Part shown: positions 1 through 11,201 of the stretch, piece after piece | How the letters are laid out: every line of letters begins with the position of its first letter | Position numbering within the stretch: the first letter of the stretch is position 1 | DNA from: Atherix ibis | Lineage: Eukaryota; Arthropoda; Insecta; Diptera; Athericidae | Assembly: GCA_958298945.1 (NCBI GenBank) | Contig: OY282610.1 | Span: forward strand, 21,972,233-22,036,232 | Direction: 5' to 3' | Length of the DNA: 64,000 nt | The notes under the pieces: generated by a model | What the model was told of the DNA's origin: nothing | The model's input: only the letters and a program-made list of their open reading frames with translations | The model's database searches: none | Translations under genes and position numbers: made by a program

Positions 1-533
1 GAAAATCCACTGTGATGACTGTCTCTTCGTTTCTGGAGTGTAGTAGTGCATCCAGGTTTCGTCCACAGTGACATATCGACGAAGGAATTCGGCAGGATTG
101 CGATGAAAGATTGCCAACATAGCTTCAGAGTCCACTACACGATTGCGGTTATCCTCCTCTGAGAGCAAACGCGGCACCCATCTTGCAGAAATTTTTTCAT
201 AGACAATTTTTCATGCAAAATTGAAGTGACTGTACCTTGTGATATGCCCGTGGCCTCAACTAATTCGCGCACTTTAATTCGCCGATCGTTCAAAATCAGA
301 TCGTGGATTTTGTCGATGATTTCAGGAGTAGACACCTCAACTGGGCGTCCTGAACGATGTTCATCTTTTGTGGATGAACGGCCACGTTTAAATTCATTCA
401 CGCAATTGTAAACCGTCGCAAACACAGGTGCAGATGTGCCATGAACTGCATCCAACTCGGCTTTGATTTCTTTCGGGCTTAAGCCTTTCAAATGGAGATG
501 TTTGATGACAGCCCTAAACTCGCTTTTTTCCAT
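1..533 (-). pseudogene. Mariner transposase, N-terminal half, frameshifted
   Basis: The start codon is at 533-531 and opens with MEKSEFRAVIKHLHLKGLSP, a typical mariner N-terminal helix-turn-helix that would bind the terminal repeats. A second helix-turn-helix (LNDRRIKVRELVEATGISQG) follows. Near 195 a one-base loss in a T run, compared with the 9938-11167 copy, shifts the frame and ends the usual KKISARWVPRL block as nonsense. The catalytic domain begins in the remaining bases (the VTVDETW equivalent lies near 55-80) and continues out of the window. The gene is broken, so no active enzyme is expected from this copy. Confidence 0.85.
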
Positions 534-713
534 TGTTATGCACAAATAAATGTCGTTAATTTTAATCGACGATAGAAATTGACCTACGCTATGGATCGTG
601 CTGAAATTTTGAGCTTTCCTGTCGATAATGGTACTTAGAAAGAAAAAAATCTTTGCCGACACTACGAGCGCAATTTCTCGAATTTTCTAAGGACTTATTG
701 AACGACCCTCGTA
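1..713 (-). mobile_element. Family I mariner, left part beyond window edge
   Basis: This is the 5' end of a D34D mariner whose transposase reads on the minus strand. Its outer terminal repeat ends at the TA at 712-713 with the inverted form of GAGGGTCGTTCAATAAGTCC, the terminus also seen in the copies at 9938, 26208 and 62676. The other end lies left of base 1. It abuts Jockey-type sequence at 714, so it probably inserted into that element. The sequence is close to the 9938-11167 copy over the whole overlap, which fixes the family. What is seen is the terminal repeat and homology; the nesting is inferred. Confidence 0.9.
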
Positions 714-1235
714 CCTAAAACTACTTCGACTTCTAGACAAACGTTCCAAACTTACTATAGAAAGTACTGTTATACAATATCTTACAGAAACCCATATGGA
801 CATACGGACTAGAAATCTGGGGATCTACTAAGCCTTCTAATTCCCGTCCAATCCAATCCCTTCAATCAAAAATACTCCGTACAATTGTCGATGCCCCCTT
901 TTATGTTCGCAATACTATTATTCATCGTAAGTTTTTGACGTGACTGTATCTCGTTATAAAAAGTTCCGTTCTCGTATCTTCAATCATAATAGTCCTCTTG
1001 TTCAAGAACTATCCTCCATTTCCTTCCCTAGAAATACCCATCGAAGACATAAGCGTCACTGGTCGCATGATTTACTAAAATACTGAAGTCTAACAAAAAC
1101 GCACGCTAGCAAGAGGAACTTCATTGGATGTTTACTCCCCACAACCTTCCAAGTTAATTAATACTATTGCTCAAATTTACTTATTACTATTTTGCAGTTA
1201 TAAATATCTGTAAAAATAAAAAAAAAATATAAAAA
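714..1235 (+). mobile_element. Jockey-type non-LTR retroelement, 3' tail fragment
   Basis: This is the remnant of the C-terminal end of a Jockey-clade ORF2 and its 3' UTR. Around 788-945 one frame reads KPIWTYGLEIWGSTKPSNSR followed by QSLQSKILRTIVDAPFYVRN, the hallmark block after the reverse transcriptase palm in Jockey-like elements. The frame is broken near 780 and a stop follows at about 943. A/T-rich 3' sequence and an A run (about 1217-1230) mark the end. The same family occurs at 46830-48900. The upstream part is probably separated by the mariner at 1-713 and lies outside the window. Confidence 0.75.
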
Positions 1236-4200
1236 TAAAATCTGTTATGATATTAAAATGCAACCCTTAAAATATTATTGAAAACTAAAAGAAAACTTTT
1301 TCAAATTGAATAAGGCCATTAAAATAATATATTTATTATTAAATGCCAATTTGATATTATTAATTTCATTTTTATGCAACTGTTTCCTATATAAAATTGA
1401 TTTATAATCATTTAATAATTTTAGAAAAAGATGTATTAATATGTGATGAAAAAAAAAAAGATCAAATAACCAAAAAATTTAAGCAAATTGAATTTGAATT
1501 TTAATACTTTCTCAAATGTGAGTAATGGCATGATTTCCATAAAAAATATTTGCCAGTCATTTGAACAAATGTTATTTCACAGAATTGTACGTTTTTACAA
1601 CTGGTTGGCCTTTAGTTATTTGGATTTTTATTGCAAATCCTAGTGCCAGTGTAGATGTATGTGTATGTATTGTACAATGTTCGTATCCTTTCTTCATACC
1701 CAATGTTCGAAGTATATAGTATGCTGGTCTAAGGGAATTTGTTTTCCCGGAACAAAAAGAATTTTCCCGTGAAACGAAATGAACTAAATGGAAAATTGTT
1801 TAAAAAGGCAAGATCTATGCCAACCGATACTCTATGAATAGTACTCGGCTATGGTTGTCAGAAGAACGAGGATAAAGCCACATCAATAGGTGCCAATAGG
1901 TCCATGGAAGACACTGATAGTATTATTGTTCGACTTGGTCACTTTGCAGCTGGAAGTAATCGTTGGGTAATGACATGAGCAATGGATATGAGCAGACAAA
2001 AAATCAGCAAAATGTGAAGGGAAAAAAATCCAGAACACTACGAAGAAAAAGAAGGTAATAAATGTTGGCTGGCAAAAAAAGCGCTATTCGAACGACAATA
2101 ACAGGAAGTGATGGCCAGCCATTCAACTTACTTAACTAGCCACCTACACAGACATCTAGACTAGTTTGGGGAGTCAGTGGCAATTCTCCAGTTGACCATG
2201 AGTCAATGGCTTCAATTTTCTGTGCACAAAACCAATTCGAATTATTGTGGTGGCAACAATGTGGTGCGGTAAGGTTGAACCTATAGAAAATTCTACCATC
2301 TGTGAACGTGGATGAATATACAAGAAAATTTGGGTCGACCAACAACGGCCAATGCACAACGCTTGTAAACAATTAAAGTTAACAGCTCTGCTGGCAGTAC
2401 AGCATTCAAGTAGCGGTAGAATGTCCTGCATCATAGCACGGTAGTCTATATTCACTGTAGCATGTCCTCCATGGACCATTCTTACTATTAGTCCTTTGCT
2501 ACAGATAACAATATTCGACTTTGCTCGAACGTATTCTGAACTGTAGTCTACGCTCTGTGCATGTCCTGTAGTCGATATCCTGTCCACAGTGCATCCTGTG
2601 CAAGCTTCGTGTGTCCCGTGGCGATGCGATGGGAAGCCATGACAATGTATTCTCCTAGATTGTGTGCAGTCATGCATGGTCTTATCTTAGAGCTTACACG
2701 GGGAATTACCCTTGTTTATGGAACTGCAAACGAGTATTGGATGTCTAGCATTTTGTCGAGTGTCTATAAATGTGTGTGTGTATATATGACGAGTGCCTTC
2801 TATACTCGTACACGGTTGAATTTTCCGACTTTTCATTATTCCACAATTTCATTCGACCATCATTTCCTTTTCATGCTCGTACTTGACTGACTATCTCTGC
2901 AAAAATCAGTTCTCCCCAATTCGGTCAGCCAGAAATTTTTATTGTACTCAAAGGACGAAATTTCTCCTAGTTGAATTTCATTTGCACATGCCAGCCAGCT
3001 TTTCAAATTAATTTCATTTCATTAACTCTACGACGGTTATTTCTCATTTTCCATCATCTTCTTAGTTTCCGCCTTCTCTTCAGGCAACGTTTTATTGCGA
3101 TTTGATTTCTTACTGTTTTCACGTTCTCTTTTTTTTCTAATTTTTGTTTATACCTACTTCCAGTAATATTCACAAAAACTGGCAGTGACCTATGCAGGAG
3201 GTATCATTTCAGAGAGATCTGGCAATACTGTGGACTTTGGTTCCACATAGCTCATCCTCTTAGACGAACAGTTCAACTTTCTATCCCATCCGATAACTAC
3301 GTGATAAATGTGGTTGTGTTATGATAGTGCGATACAAAAAATGGAGCAGCGAACTTTGTGTTAGCGTTTCGTTAATCGGGGAGTTTAACTTATAAAGGTT
3401 CCCCATGGAAAAAGGCCCATGCGGAACCTTTCTTAGCAAGAGCGCAATTTTTTCAGTGATGGCATAAGGAAATTTTCGAGGTCTTAGAAGTAGTGGATGA
3501 CGTACCTCCGTCAGAGTAAAGTTTTTTGAGATCTTAGACCGTCGATTAAAATTAAAGTTCCTTGAAAGAACATTTTAGACACTTGACAACTCCTTCTGTT
3601 ACGCGGGCGATGTCATCCGATAGTTTTGATCAGAAAAATGAACTTCTGTGGTTACCCAGCGCCCTTCTACATTTGATCAAAGTCCGTGTTTTGTTTTCGT
3701 TTCCCCAAGATTAAATGAAGCTTGAATAAGAAGATAACATCGAAGAGAGTCTAACTGAGGTGCTGAAAGCGATTATGGTTGAAGCTTTCCAGGACGGCTA
3801 CAAAGTGTGGAGTTTCGCTTCCACCAATAAACTACCAAAAAGAACTACTTTGAAGGAGATAACATTTTTGTATAAAAATCAAAGTTCATTCAGCTTCTCG
3901 ATGCCACAATGATCATAATACACTTAAAAAGTCGGCGACCTCTATTTTTAACGTGGGTAGATGGAAATTTCCTAAAGACGCTGTAGTAGAGTATATTGGA
4001 TTTTTACCCTCTAAAAGTCATCTGCTCAGGTATTATACAATACTTAATCGAAAGTAGACTGGCCTTAAGTATATTATTTTATCTAGGCTGCAGGGTAACA
4101 TTATCTCCCTCTTTCTTCATGACGGAGCCTCTTTATGAGTAATAAGCTACTATACTGCAGCGATGTTATCATTTTTCCAACGATGCACTTCTGGAACAGG

Positions 4201-4612
4201 CGGGATTTTTAAAGATTTTCGGGATTTTTTTTACTTTTTGCGGAAGAATATTGACAGTGGAAAAATCACATGATCCGCCTCCTTACATTGGGCATGTCGC
4301 ATCAACGTGCAGCATCCATGTTCTGTCAGAGTTTGGGCTGCTTTATAGCTCACCAAGATGATGAGCCTTTCTTCCGTTAGTCGATACATCCCAATATCGT
4401 TGCTACCTCACCATTATTTTACGGCCATCGCTTCGATATCTGGGTGTTCAGATCGAAGCCAGTTTGAACTATGGTGAACATCTGAAAATTACGGCTGAAA
4501 GGGAAGTCTGATTGTGAATGCCTTAGCAAGGTTTAGGATCATGCCTAATAACCGAGGCGTCAAATGGAGCCTACTGAGACTCCTGTCCACCGTTATCAGT
4601 TCTATGCGACTA
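1236..4612. other. Unclassified intergenic stretch
   Basis: No gene is recognised here. The first 600 bases are plain AT-rich sequence. From about 1680 to 4600 the composition is more balanced, unlike most of the window, which suggests degenerate mobile-element sequence. Short open frames at 2174-2677 and 2561-2890 overlap on opposite strands and match no family I know. A minus-strand stretch at about 4200-4420 can be read without stops but is not recognisable. Nothing further can be supported. Confidence 0.4.
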
Positions 4613-5651
4613 TACAAGGTCTGTTCAAAAAGTATCGCGAATTTTGAATTTCCGCGGGTTATGTATATTCGATTTTTTTGTGGCGTTATGTTGGTACTCA
4701 GGTCTCAAGTTCGGCTATTTTGAAAAATCAGTTAATTTTTGACAGATGCTTTGCTTGCACGTGTTTCGGCTCGTTTTCGATTTTTGCCCTTTCCAAAAAA
4801 TGGATAAAATAATCTGTTTGGGGAACAAGAAAAAGTTACAGGGTGCCAGATCTGGGGAATACGGTGGCTGCGGCATTATTAGTGTATTGTTTTTGGCCAA
4901 AAATTCCCCCACAAGCAAGGATGCGTGAGCAGAGGCGTTATCATGGTGCAAAAGCAAATTTTTGTTCTTCCACAAATCCGGGCTTTTCTGGCAGATTTCT
5001 TCACGCAACTTGCGCATAACTTGTAGGTAATATTCCTTATTGACCGTTCTACCCTATGGCAACTCATGATGCACCATGCCTCTGCAATCGAAGATAACTG
5101 TAAGCAAAAGCTTCACATTCGACTGAACTTGGCGTGCTTTTTTCGGTCTTGGCTCTTGCGGCAGCTTTCATTGGTTTCCACGTCATAACCATAAACCCAT
5201 AATTCGTCACCAGTTATGACCCTCTGGAGCAAATTTGGATCATCGCAGACAGAGTCTAACAGCTCCTTAGCAATGTTAATGCGATGCTGTTTTTGGTCGA
5301 AATTGAGCAAACATTGTGTACCACCGATAAACGTTGCTTCGGTCTAAGGTAGCTTCACCATATGCCACGGTCAACATTCGCAATTCGTCCGCGCAATTAA
5401 TTTTGTTTTTCACACAAAATTTGATTTAGATTCTTTGATCCATTTTTTGGAATGGGCAAAAATCGAAGACGAGCCAAAACACGTGCAAGCAAAGCAGCTG
5501 TCAAAAATTAACTGAATATTTAAAATGGCCGAACTTATCGGCATAAGTGAGAGATATGAGTACCAACATAACGCCATAAAAAAATCGAAGATCGAATATA
5601 CGTGACCCGCGGAAATTAAAAATTCACGATAATTTTTGAACAGACTACGTA
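4613..5651 (-). mobile_element. Family II mariner with ~200-bp inverted ends
   Basis: This is a rearranged mariner bounded by TA dinucleotides (4613-4614 and 5650-5651). The short outer repeat is GGTCTGTTCAAAAAGTATCG. The inverted similarity does not stop at the usual ~30 bp: bases 4613-4817 are an inverted copy of about 5428-5651, including the start of the transposase gene (ATGGATC). The normal 3' end, seen in the copies at 43271 and 56985, is missing. The same left junction occurs at 40296-41120. It is a non-autonomous derivative. Confidence 0.85.
4818..5440 (-). pseudogene. Family II mariner transposase remnant
   Basis: Minus-strand pieces of a D34D transposase. One (5310-5113) reads from the linker block (FDQKQHRINIAKELLDSVCD) to the first catalytic region (ITGDELWVYGYD). 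Another (5017 onward) carries LLHHDNASAHAS and YSPDLAPCNFFLFPK. Thirty-four residues separate the second catalytic Asp from the third position, which is Asn here rather than Asp. Frameshifts split the frame between these pieces, and the helix-turn-helix region is largely deleted. After FLFPK the frame runs straight into the inverted 5'-end copy, so the C-terminus is missing. The enzyme is certainly inactive. Confidence 0.85.
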
Positions 5652-5719
5652 CATACGAGTGTCATTCAACAAGTATTTAGCCTACAAAAGAAAAACGAAA
5701 ATTTTGGAAAGGTGGCAAT

Positions 5720-6733
5720 TTATTTTTCCACATAATCTCCTTCAAGTCCGATACACTTGGCTCAGCGATGCTCTAACTTTTTTAACCCGTTCAAAAAATA
5801 CATTTTCTCAAAGGAAGCAAAATAGGCCTCCATGGCGACGATGACCTCTTCATTCGACCCAAATCTATTCCCGGCGAGTGATTTTTTCAGGTTTGGAAAC
5901 AAAAAGTAGTCACAGGGGGCCAAATCTGGAGAGTACGGTTGATGGGGCAGCAATTCGTACCGCAATTGGACCAATTTGGCCATGGCGACGGCGGAGGTGT
6001 GAGCCGGCGCGTTCTCGTGGTGGAACAGCACTTTTTTCTTCGCAGAGCGGGGCCGCTTTTTCTTCAATTCGACGTCAAATCGGCCCAATAAGTCAGCATA
6101 GTAGCGCCCCGTGATTGTTTTACCCTTCTCGAGGTAATCGATGTGGATCACACCTTGTGAATCCCAGAAAACGGTGGCCATCACCTTTCCGGCCGATCGA
6201 ACAGTCTTCGCCTTCTTCGGAGCACGTTCGCCGGGTGAAGTCCACTGTTTCGACTGTTCCTTGGTCTCTGGTGTGTACCAGTGAATCTATGTTTCATCGA
6301 CGGTTACGCAACGACGCAAGAACTCCGCTGGATTGCGCTGAAACAGCGCCAAACACGTCGCCGATGTGGTCTCATGGTTGCGCTTGTTTTCCTGTATGAG
6401 CAAACGCGGCACCCATCGCGCCGACAGCTTTCTCATGCCCAGTTCTTCGTGTAGAATATGATGCACCATTCCCACTGCGATGCCCACAGTCTCAGATATC
6501 TCGTGAACCTTCAATCGACGGTCTGCCAACACGAGATCGTGGACTTTTTTTAACGTTTTCCTCCGTAGCAGCCGTTTTCGGGGCACCTGGGCGTTGCTCA
6601 TCAAAAACCGACGTGCGGCCACGAACAAACTCGTTGTTCCATACACAGCATCCAAGCGATCTTTGATTTCGCTGCGCGTTTTCCCTTCCAAAAACAAGAA
6701 TCTAATCACCGAACGATATTGTTCTATTTCCAT
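5720..6733 (-). pseudogene. Family III mariner transposase, stops and lost catalytic Asp
   Basis: From the start codon at 6733 the frame begins MEIEQYRSVIRFLFLEGKTR, a mariner N-terminal helix-turn-helix. It continues through LADRRLKVHEISETVGIAVG and KLSARWVPRLL to the first catalytic block CVTVDET, where a stop replaces the next Trp. The frame resumes to give VMATVFWDSQGVIHIDYLEK, LFHHENAPAHTS and YSPDLAPCDYFLFPNLKK. The second catalytic residue is Glu in HHEN where the family has Asp; spacing to the third Asp is 34. A further stop replaces a Trp near the C-terminus before GLEGDYVEK. Full length would be about 338 residues, normal for mariner. Confidence 0.88.
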
Positions 6734-6802
6734 TTTTGTGCAACCGACCGACACGCTCGCTTTCAAAGGCTTTAAAAACAAAACTAATAAAGGGAATCGA
6801 CT

Positions 6803-6876
6803 GAAACTTTGACAATAGGCTACTAAAAGAATGTACTGCACGATACATTCTTTTAGTATCCTATTGTCAAAGTTTC
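6803..6876. repeat. 33-bp perfect-stem-like inverted repeat
   Basis: Two 33-base arms (6803-6835 and 6844-6876) are reverse complements with one mismatch, separated by the 8-base spacer CTGCACGA. The structure sits between the transposase start codon and the right terminal repeat of the family III mariner, in what would be its 5' untranslated leader. It could form a strong hairpin or cruciform. It may be an insertion/inversion scar rather than a functional part of the element, because the other mariners here lack it. Confidence 0.9.
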
Positions 6877-6935
6877 TTTTGTGACAGCAGTTCTATCGGG
6901 CGGTGAGGCTAAGTACTTGTTGAATGACCCTCATA

Positions 6936-9793
6936 GCCTCTGTTTGGTCAGAAGCATAGCAACCGAATCGTATAAGCGTTTGGGCAATTGTATAAGTTGT
7001 AGTACACTTTGCGGTCTGTGCTATACTGTCTCATATGTAAAAAAGCTACCAATCTGGGAGAGACCCAGGTAGAACGGAATAGAAATTCATCGATGCACCA
7101 TCAGCACGGCGAAAAGCCGGGCAAATAATCGAAAGGGTGAAAAGTGTTAACTTTAAAAGGTATTCTCTTGAGTTGATTGAATTTCACTGAAAACAATTTT
7201 TTTTTAAAAAATAAAACCATTTTTAAAAAAGAATTTTTTTTTCATTATTAAAAGTCAATAAATAAATTCAAATTGATTATTGAGAAATTTATTCCTTTAA
7301 AAAAACAGATGCCCCTAAAAGTTATGTTTAAGGTAAAATTTTGAAATTAATTCAATAGCAAAAATATATGATAAGATTTTTTACTGTCATGAAAATTTGA
7401 TCTATTTGCGTATATAAAAATAAATTCAACTATTAAAGACTGACTAAGATTAAGGAAATACCATGTAATGGTTGTTGGGGTTAGTAACGATAGTTGCACA
7501 TCTTCCGGAAGACGATAAATACTCTTGAACGGAGAATAAAAAAGAAAAATCCTCCTTCGCAATAAGATATATTGATCGAATCAATCACATTGGAAAATCG
7601 ACGAGTAATGATTAAGTGTGAACATTTTATCAAAAGAATGAGCTAAAGAGAAAAATGCACACTGTTTCCGGTTTTCCGGATACTCGTATCTTGGAATTCT
7701 TTGAAAGTTTCCACTATCGGAATTTTTACCCGGTTCCCATGATGCCTGATTAGAGAAGAGAAGGAAGAACCTTGACGGTTAGATGATTGTAAGGATATTC
7801 TTATCCTATCGGCATACCCAATCTGACTATAAAAATATGCCTATTTGTGAAACCGTTTAGGGGAAATTTATCGTTTTTGACTGCATTTATTTCCACAAGA
7901 GGGTGATATCCTGGAAGAAATTTTCCAACTTTTCTTTTTTATCTAGTTTAGTTATTTTATTAAATTTTATACATAATTTCTGTATTTTTTTTTTTGTTAG
8001 TTGGGGGTTGGTCGATTAGTTTTTCTATTAGAAAGTGAAAATTTAAAAACAACAACAAAACAACAACTTTTGAGCTATTTTTGCCTTTTCATTATTTGAT
8101 ATAATTTTACCATAAATTTTAGAAGAGTTTGTACTTGGCTTTGTTCAACTTTAAGATATGACCGAGTATGAGAAGTTGTTTGCCGTAAGCATAATCGTCC
8201 ACCAACACAATCAGCCACTATTACTACTATTAGACTATAAGTAATATAACCCGAATACATAAATATTATGTTTTCTAAATAAAAAATATGGTCAGTCTTA
8301 TAAATAGCACCCAATCTATATGACTGGTATAAGTTATTCAGAGAGTGTTACCTTAACGTCAAATTTGATAAATTAACGCAATCATAGAAAGGGGGCCGCC
8401 TGGTCTTAAAATCGTATCCGATAAGATGTGTATTGGCGATGGTGTATTGGTGATATCTAAAATTCTGTGATTCTGTGCGCCTGAATTTCTCAGATCAATT
8501 TACTCTTCTGAGATTCTGATAGTCTGAATGATGTCTTCTCAAATGTTAGATACAACGTATTAGAAACTCGATTCTTTATATTGGATATTGGACAGTTATC
8601 CTTATTGTATGTAAAGGTTTAGCTTGTTTAGATGAAGTTTTGAAGGATAGAATATTCAGACGCACATGTGTGTGTACATACGATTATTGTACTGGACCAT
8701 TTTATAAATCAATGCGCTTTCGATAAGCTTGCCTCGGGACCAGATATTGGGACTGCATATTTCACAGTTAATGTAACTTGTTTATCCTTCTATCTGCCAT
8801 TTATATGGTCAATATATTCATTTGGTTGTGCTCCTTTTTCCATATTATATGATGATCTTTTCATCTTTGAGAAATCCTATTCTAAGTATAGGATTCTGAT
8901 ATTTTTGATTGGTGTGCATTTGTGTCGGCAACTATTGATCAATATCTACTTTCGAAAAATTCTTATACTACTCGTATATGTACAAAAATATCGATCAATA
9001 TATGAAAAAATAATAATTCAAACTTCCTACCATATTAATGGGGTAATAAAATTTTTAATTTTATTTTAAATATTTGTACTGTTTCGTTCATTCTCTTCCT
9101 TATTTTATCACTCATCTATGCTTATTATTGCTATTCAATCAATCATAAAATATTCCATTATAGTTGAAGGATAATAAACATTAAATAAATGTTCTGAAAT
9201 TTGTTAGGATATAGAATTTTTTTTTTAAATTTCTAATTAATTTTATTTTCAAACTTTATTTTAAGGCAAGAAAACGTGTAAACAATTAAAAAATGGCACT
9301 TTTAATCGTTAATTCTTGCCTTTCGATATTTTTTTTTTTTGCTATAATTTTGAAAATAAGCAATTTTTTTTTGTTGATAAATTTGATTAAATTCATTAAT
9401 TATTATTGTTGTTTTTAAAGATTTCTATAGTAAAATCAGTTTTGCATGAAATTCGAATTTTCTAAAAAAAATATAAATGACTTACTTCCATGACGATTGA
9501 AACTTTTTCTTTTATGCAAGAATATCTATTACATGACACGAACGTTATACGTGTAGTTTAGTTATTTAATAGTTGTTAAAAATATATTTTATAATAAAGT
9601 AAATCTTTATTTAGTTTTATATTTACTATTTAGTTTTGTATATTATAAAATTTTATATAAAATAGATTTGATTTGCTTTAGTTTTTTCTTTTTTTTTTTT
9701 TGGATTAACAAAATTTGGCTGCTAATATTTCAACAAAAATTTTCTTTATCGATTAGGCTTATTTGTGATAAATACGTTAATAGACAAACTTAT
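6936..9793. other. AT-rich stretch without recognisable genes
   Basis: Mostly AT-rich sequence with homopolymer runs and CAA-rich bases near 8048-8068. The longest open frame (8668-9069, plus strand) has a composition typical of chance AT-rich frames and no recognised motif. A 16-base match to the core of the 27486-32779 satellite lies at 7594-7609. No splice-bounded coding segment was identified. Confidence 0.5.
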
Positions 9794-9937
9794 CATAAAA
9801 AGAGGTCTTTTTTTTCGAGTTATGCGGGATTTTTACCTCGCTAAAACCTAACCTTTACCTCTACCCTTGCTCCCGGAACGATGGTTCCCTGGCGGCACTC
9901 TTTATAAATACTACTTCGCCGGGGCGTTCTTATTTGA

Positions 9938-11167
9938 TACGAGGGTCGTTCAATAAGTCCTTAGAAAAAGATGGAAAAAAACTGTTTTTAAAAAAAAAAA
10001 AATTTTTATTTTTGAACATAATCTCCTTTTAGTTCTATACACTTTTCCAACCGTTTTTTTTTTAAGTTCTGCAAAATACTCATCCGTTTGAGCAATGACG
10101 TCCTCGTTGGGAGTGAACCGTCGTCCGCCAAGCCATTTCTTCAGATTGGGGAAAAGAAAATAGTCACTCGGGGCAAAATCTGGTGAATAAGTGGGATGCT
10201 GCAACAATTCCATTCTCAATTCCACAATTTTGGCCATGGAAACAGCGCAGGTGTGCACACGCGCATTGTCCTGATGCAAGAGGATTTTTTTCTTCTTCAG
10301 ATGGGGCGCTTCTCTTTGATTTCCTCGCTCAACCGTCACAATAACGACGCGTAATACGCTCCTGTTACTGTTGTTTTCTTTTTCCAAGTAGTCGATAAAA
10401 ATGATGCTCTGCGAATCCCAAAAGACCGTGGCCATCACCTTGCCGGCCGATGGCACAGTTTTTGCCTTCTTCGGAGCCCGTTCACCCTTGAAAATCCACT
10501 GTGATGACTGTCTTTTCGTTTCTGGAGTGTAGTAGTTTATCCAGGTTTCGTCCACAGTGACATATCGACGAAGGAATTCGGCAGGATTGCGATGAAAGAG
10601 TGCCAACATAGCCTCAGAGTCCACTACACGATTGCGCTTATTCTCCTCTGAGAGCAAACGCGGCACCCATCTTGCCGAAATTTTTTTCACAGACAATTTT
10701 TCATGCAAAATTGAAGCGACTGTACCTTGTGATATGCCCGTGGCCTCAACTAATTCGCGCACTTTAATTCGCCGATCGTTCAAAATCAGATCGTGGATTT
10801 TGTCGACGATTTCAGGAGTAGACACCTCAACTGGGGGTCCTGAACGATGTGCATCTTTTGTGGATGAACGGCCACGTTTAAATTCATTCACCCAATTGTA
10901 AACCGTCGCAAACACAGGTGCAGATGTGCCATGAACTGCATCCAACTCGGCTTTGATTTCTTTCGGGCTTAAGTCTTTCAAATGGAGATGTTTGATGACA
11001 GTCCTAAACTCGCTTTTTTCCATTGTTATGCACAAATAAATATCGTTAACTTTAATCGACGATAGAAATTGACCTACGCTATGGATCGAGCTGAAATTTT
11101 GACAGCTTACCGACACTACGAGCGCAATTTTTCCGATTTTCTAAGGACTTATTGAACGACCCTCGTA
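9938..11167 (-). mobile_element. Family I mariner, complete ends
   Basis: A 1,230-bp mariner with both terminal repeats and TA duplications (9938-9939 and 11166-11167). It lies in the 3' UTR of the R1-type element. The paralogous R1-type copy at about 47534-47545 reads TTATTTGATATTACTGCTG without the mariner and so gives the empty site exactly. It is the longest family I copy in the window and the reference for the deleted copies at 26208-27264 and 62676-63605. Confidence 0.95.
10006..11023 (-). pseudogene. Family I mariner transposase, almost complete
   Basis: From the start codon at 11023 the frame runs through MEKSEFRTVIKHLHLKDLSP (first helix-turn-helix), the second helix-turn-helix (RRIKVRELVEATGISQGTVA), the linker WVPRL and the catalytic blocks VTVDETW, LLHQDNARVH and YSPDFAPSDYFLFPNLKK. 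The last two Asp residues are separated by 34 residues, so all three catalytic Asp are present and the family is D34D mariner. Two defects are visible. About 28 residues between FIDYLEK and LKKKKILLHQ are read in a shifted frame and then restored, compared with the copy at 62676. The C-terminal tail after EYFAEL is shifted and partly deleted near a T run (about 10057). It is probably inactive. Confidence 0.9.
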
Positions 11168-11201
11168 TTACTGCTGTCCCGATGTTATGACGCCTCGCGG
11201 C

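Larger units (their letters stand above)
5654..6935 (-). mobile_element. Family III mariner, near full length
   Basis: A 1.28-kb mariner flanked by TA at 5654-5655 and 6934-6935. Its ends are imperfect inverted repeats (TGTCATTCAACAAGTATTTAG on the left, and a matching inverted GGTCATTCAACAAGTACTTAG on the right). It is visibly richer in GC than its surroundings and belongs to a different lineage from the neighbour at 4613-5651, whose terminal TA lies only 2 bp away. The length fits a complete mariner, but the transposase inside is broken. Confidence 0.88.

Noticed and set aside
2174..2677. 167-codon minus-strand open frame
   Set aside because: No recognisable domain; overlapping open frames on both strands suggest chance in a balanced-composition region.
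8668..9069. 133-codon plus-strand open frame with hydrophobic stretches
   Set aside because: T-rich codons make chance frames look membrane-like; no motif, no splice context and no homology recognised.
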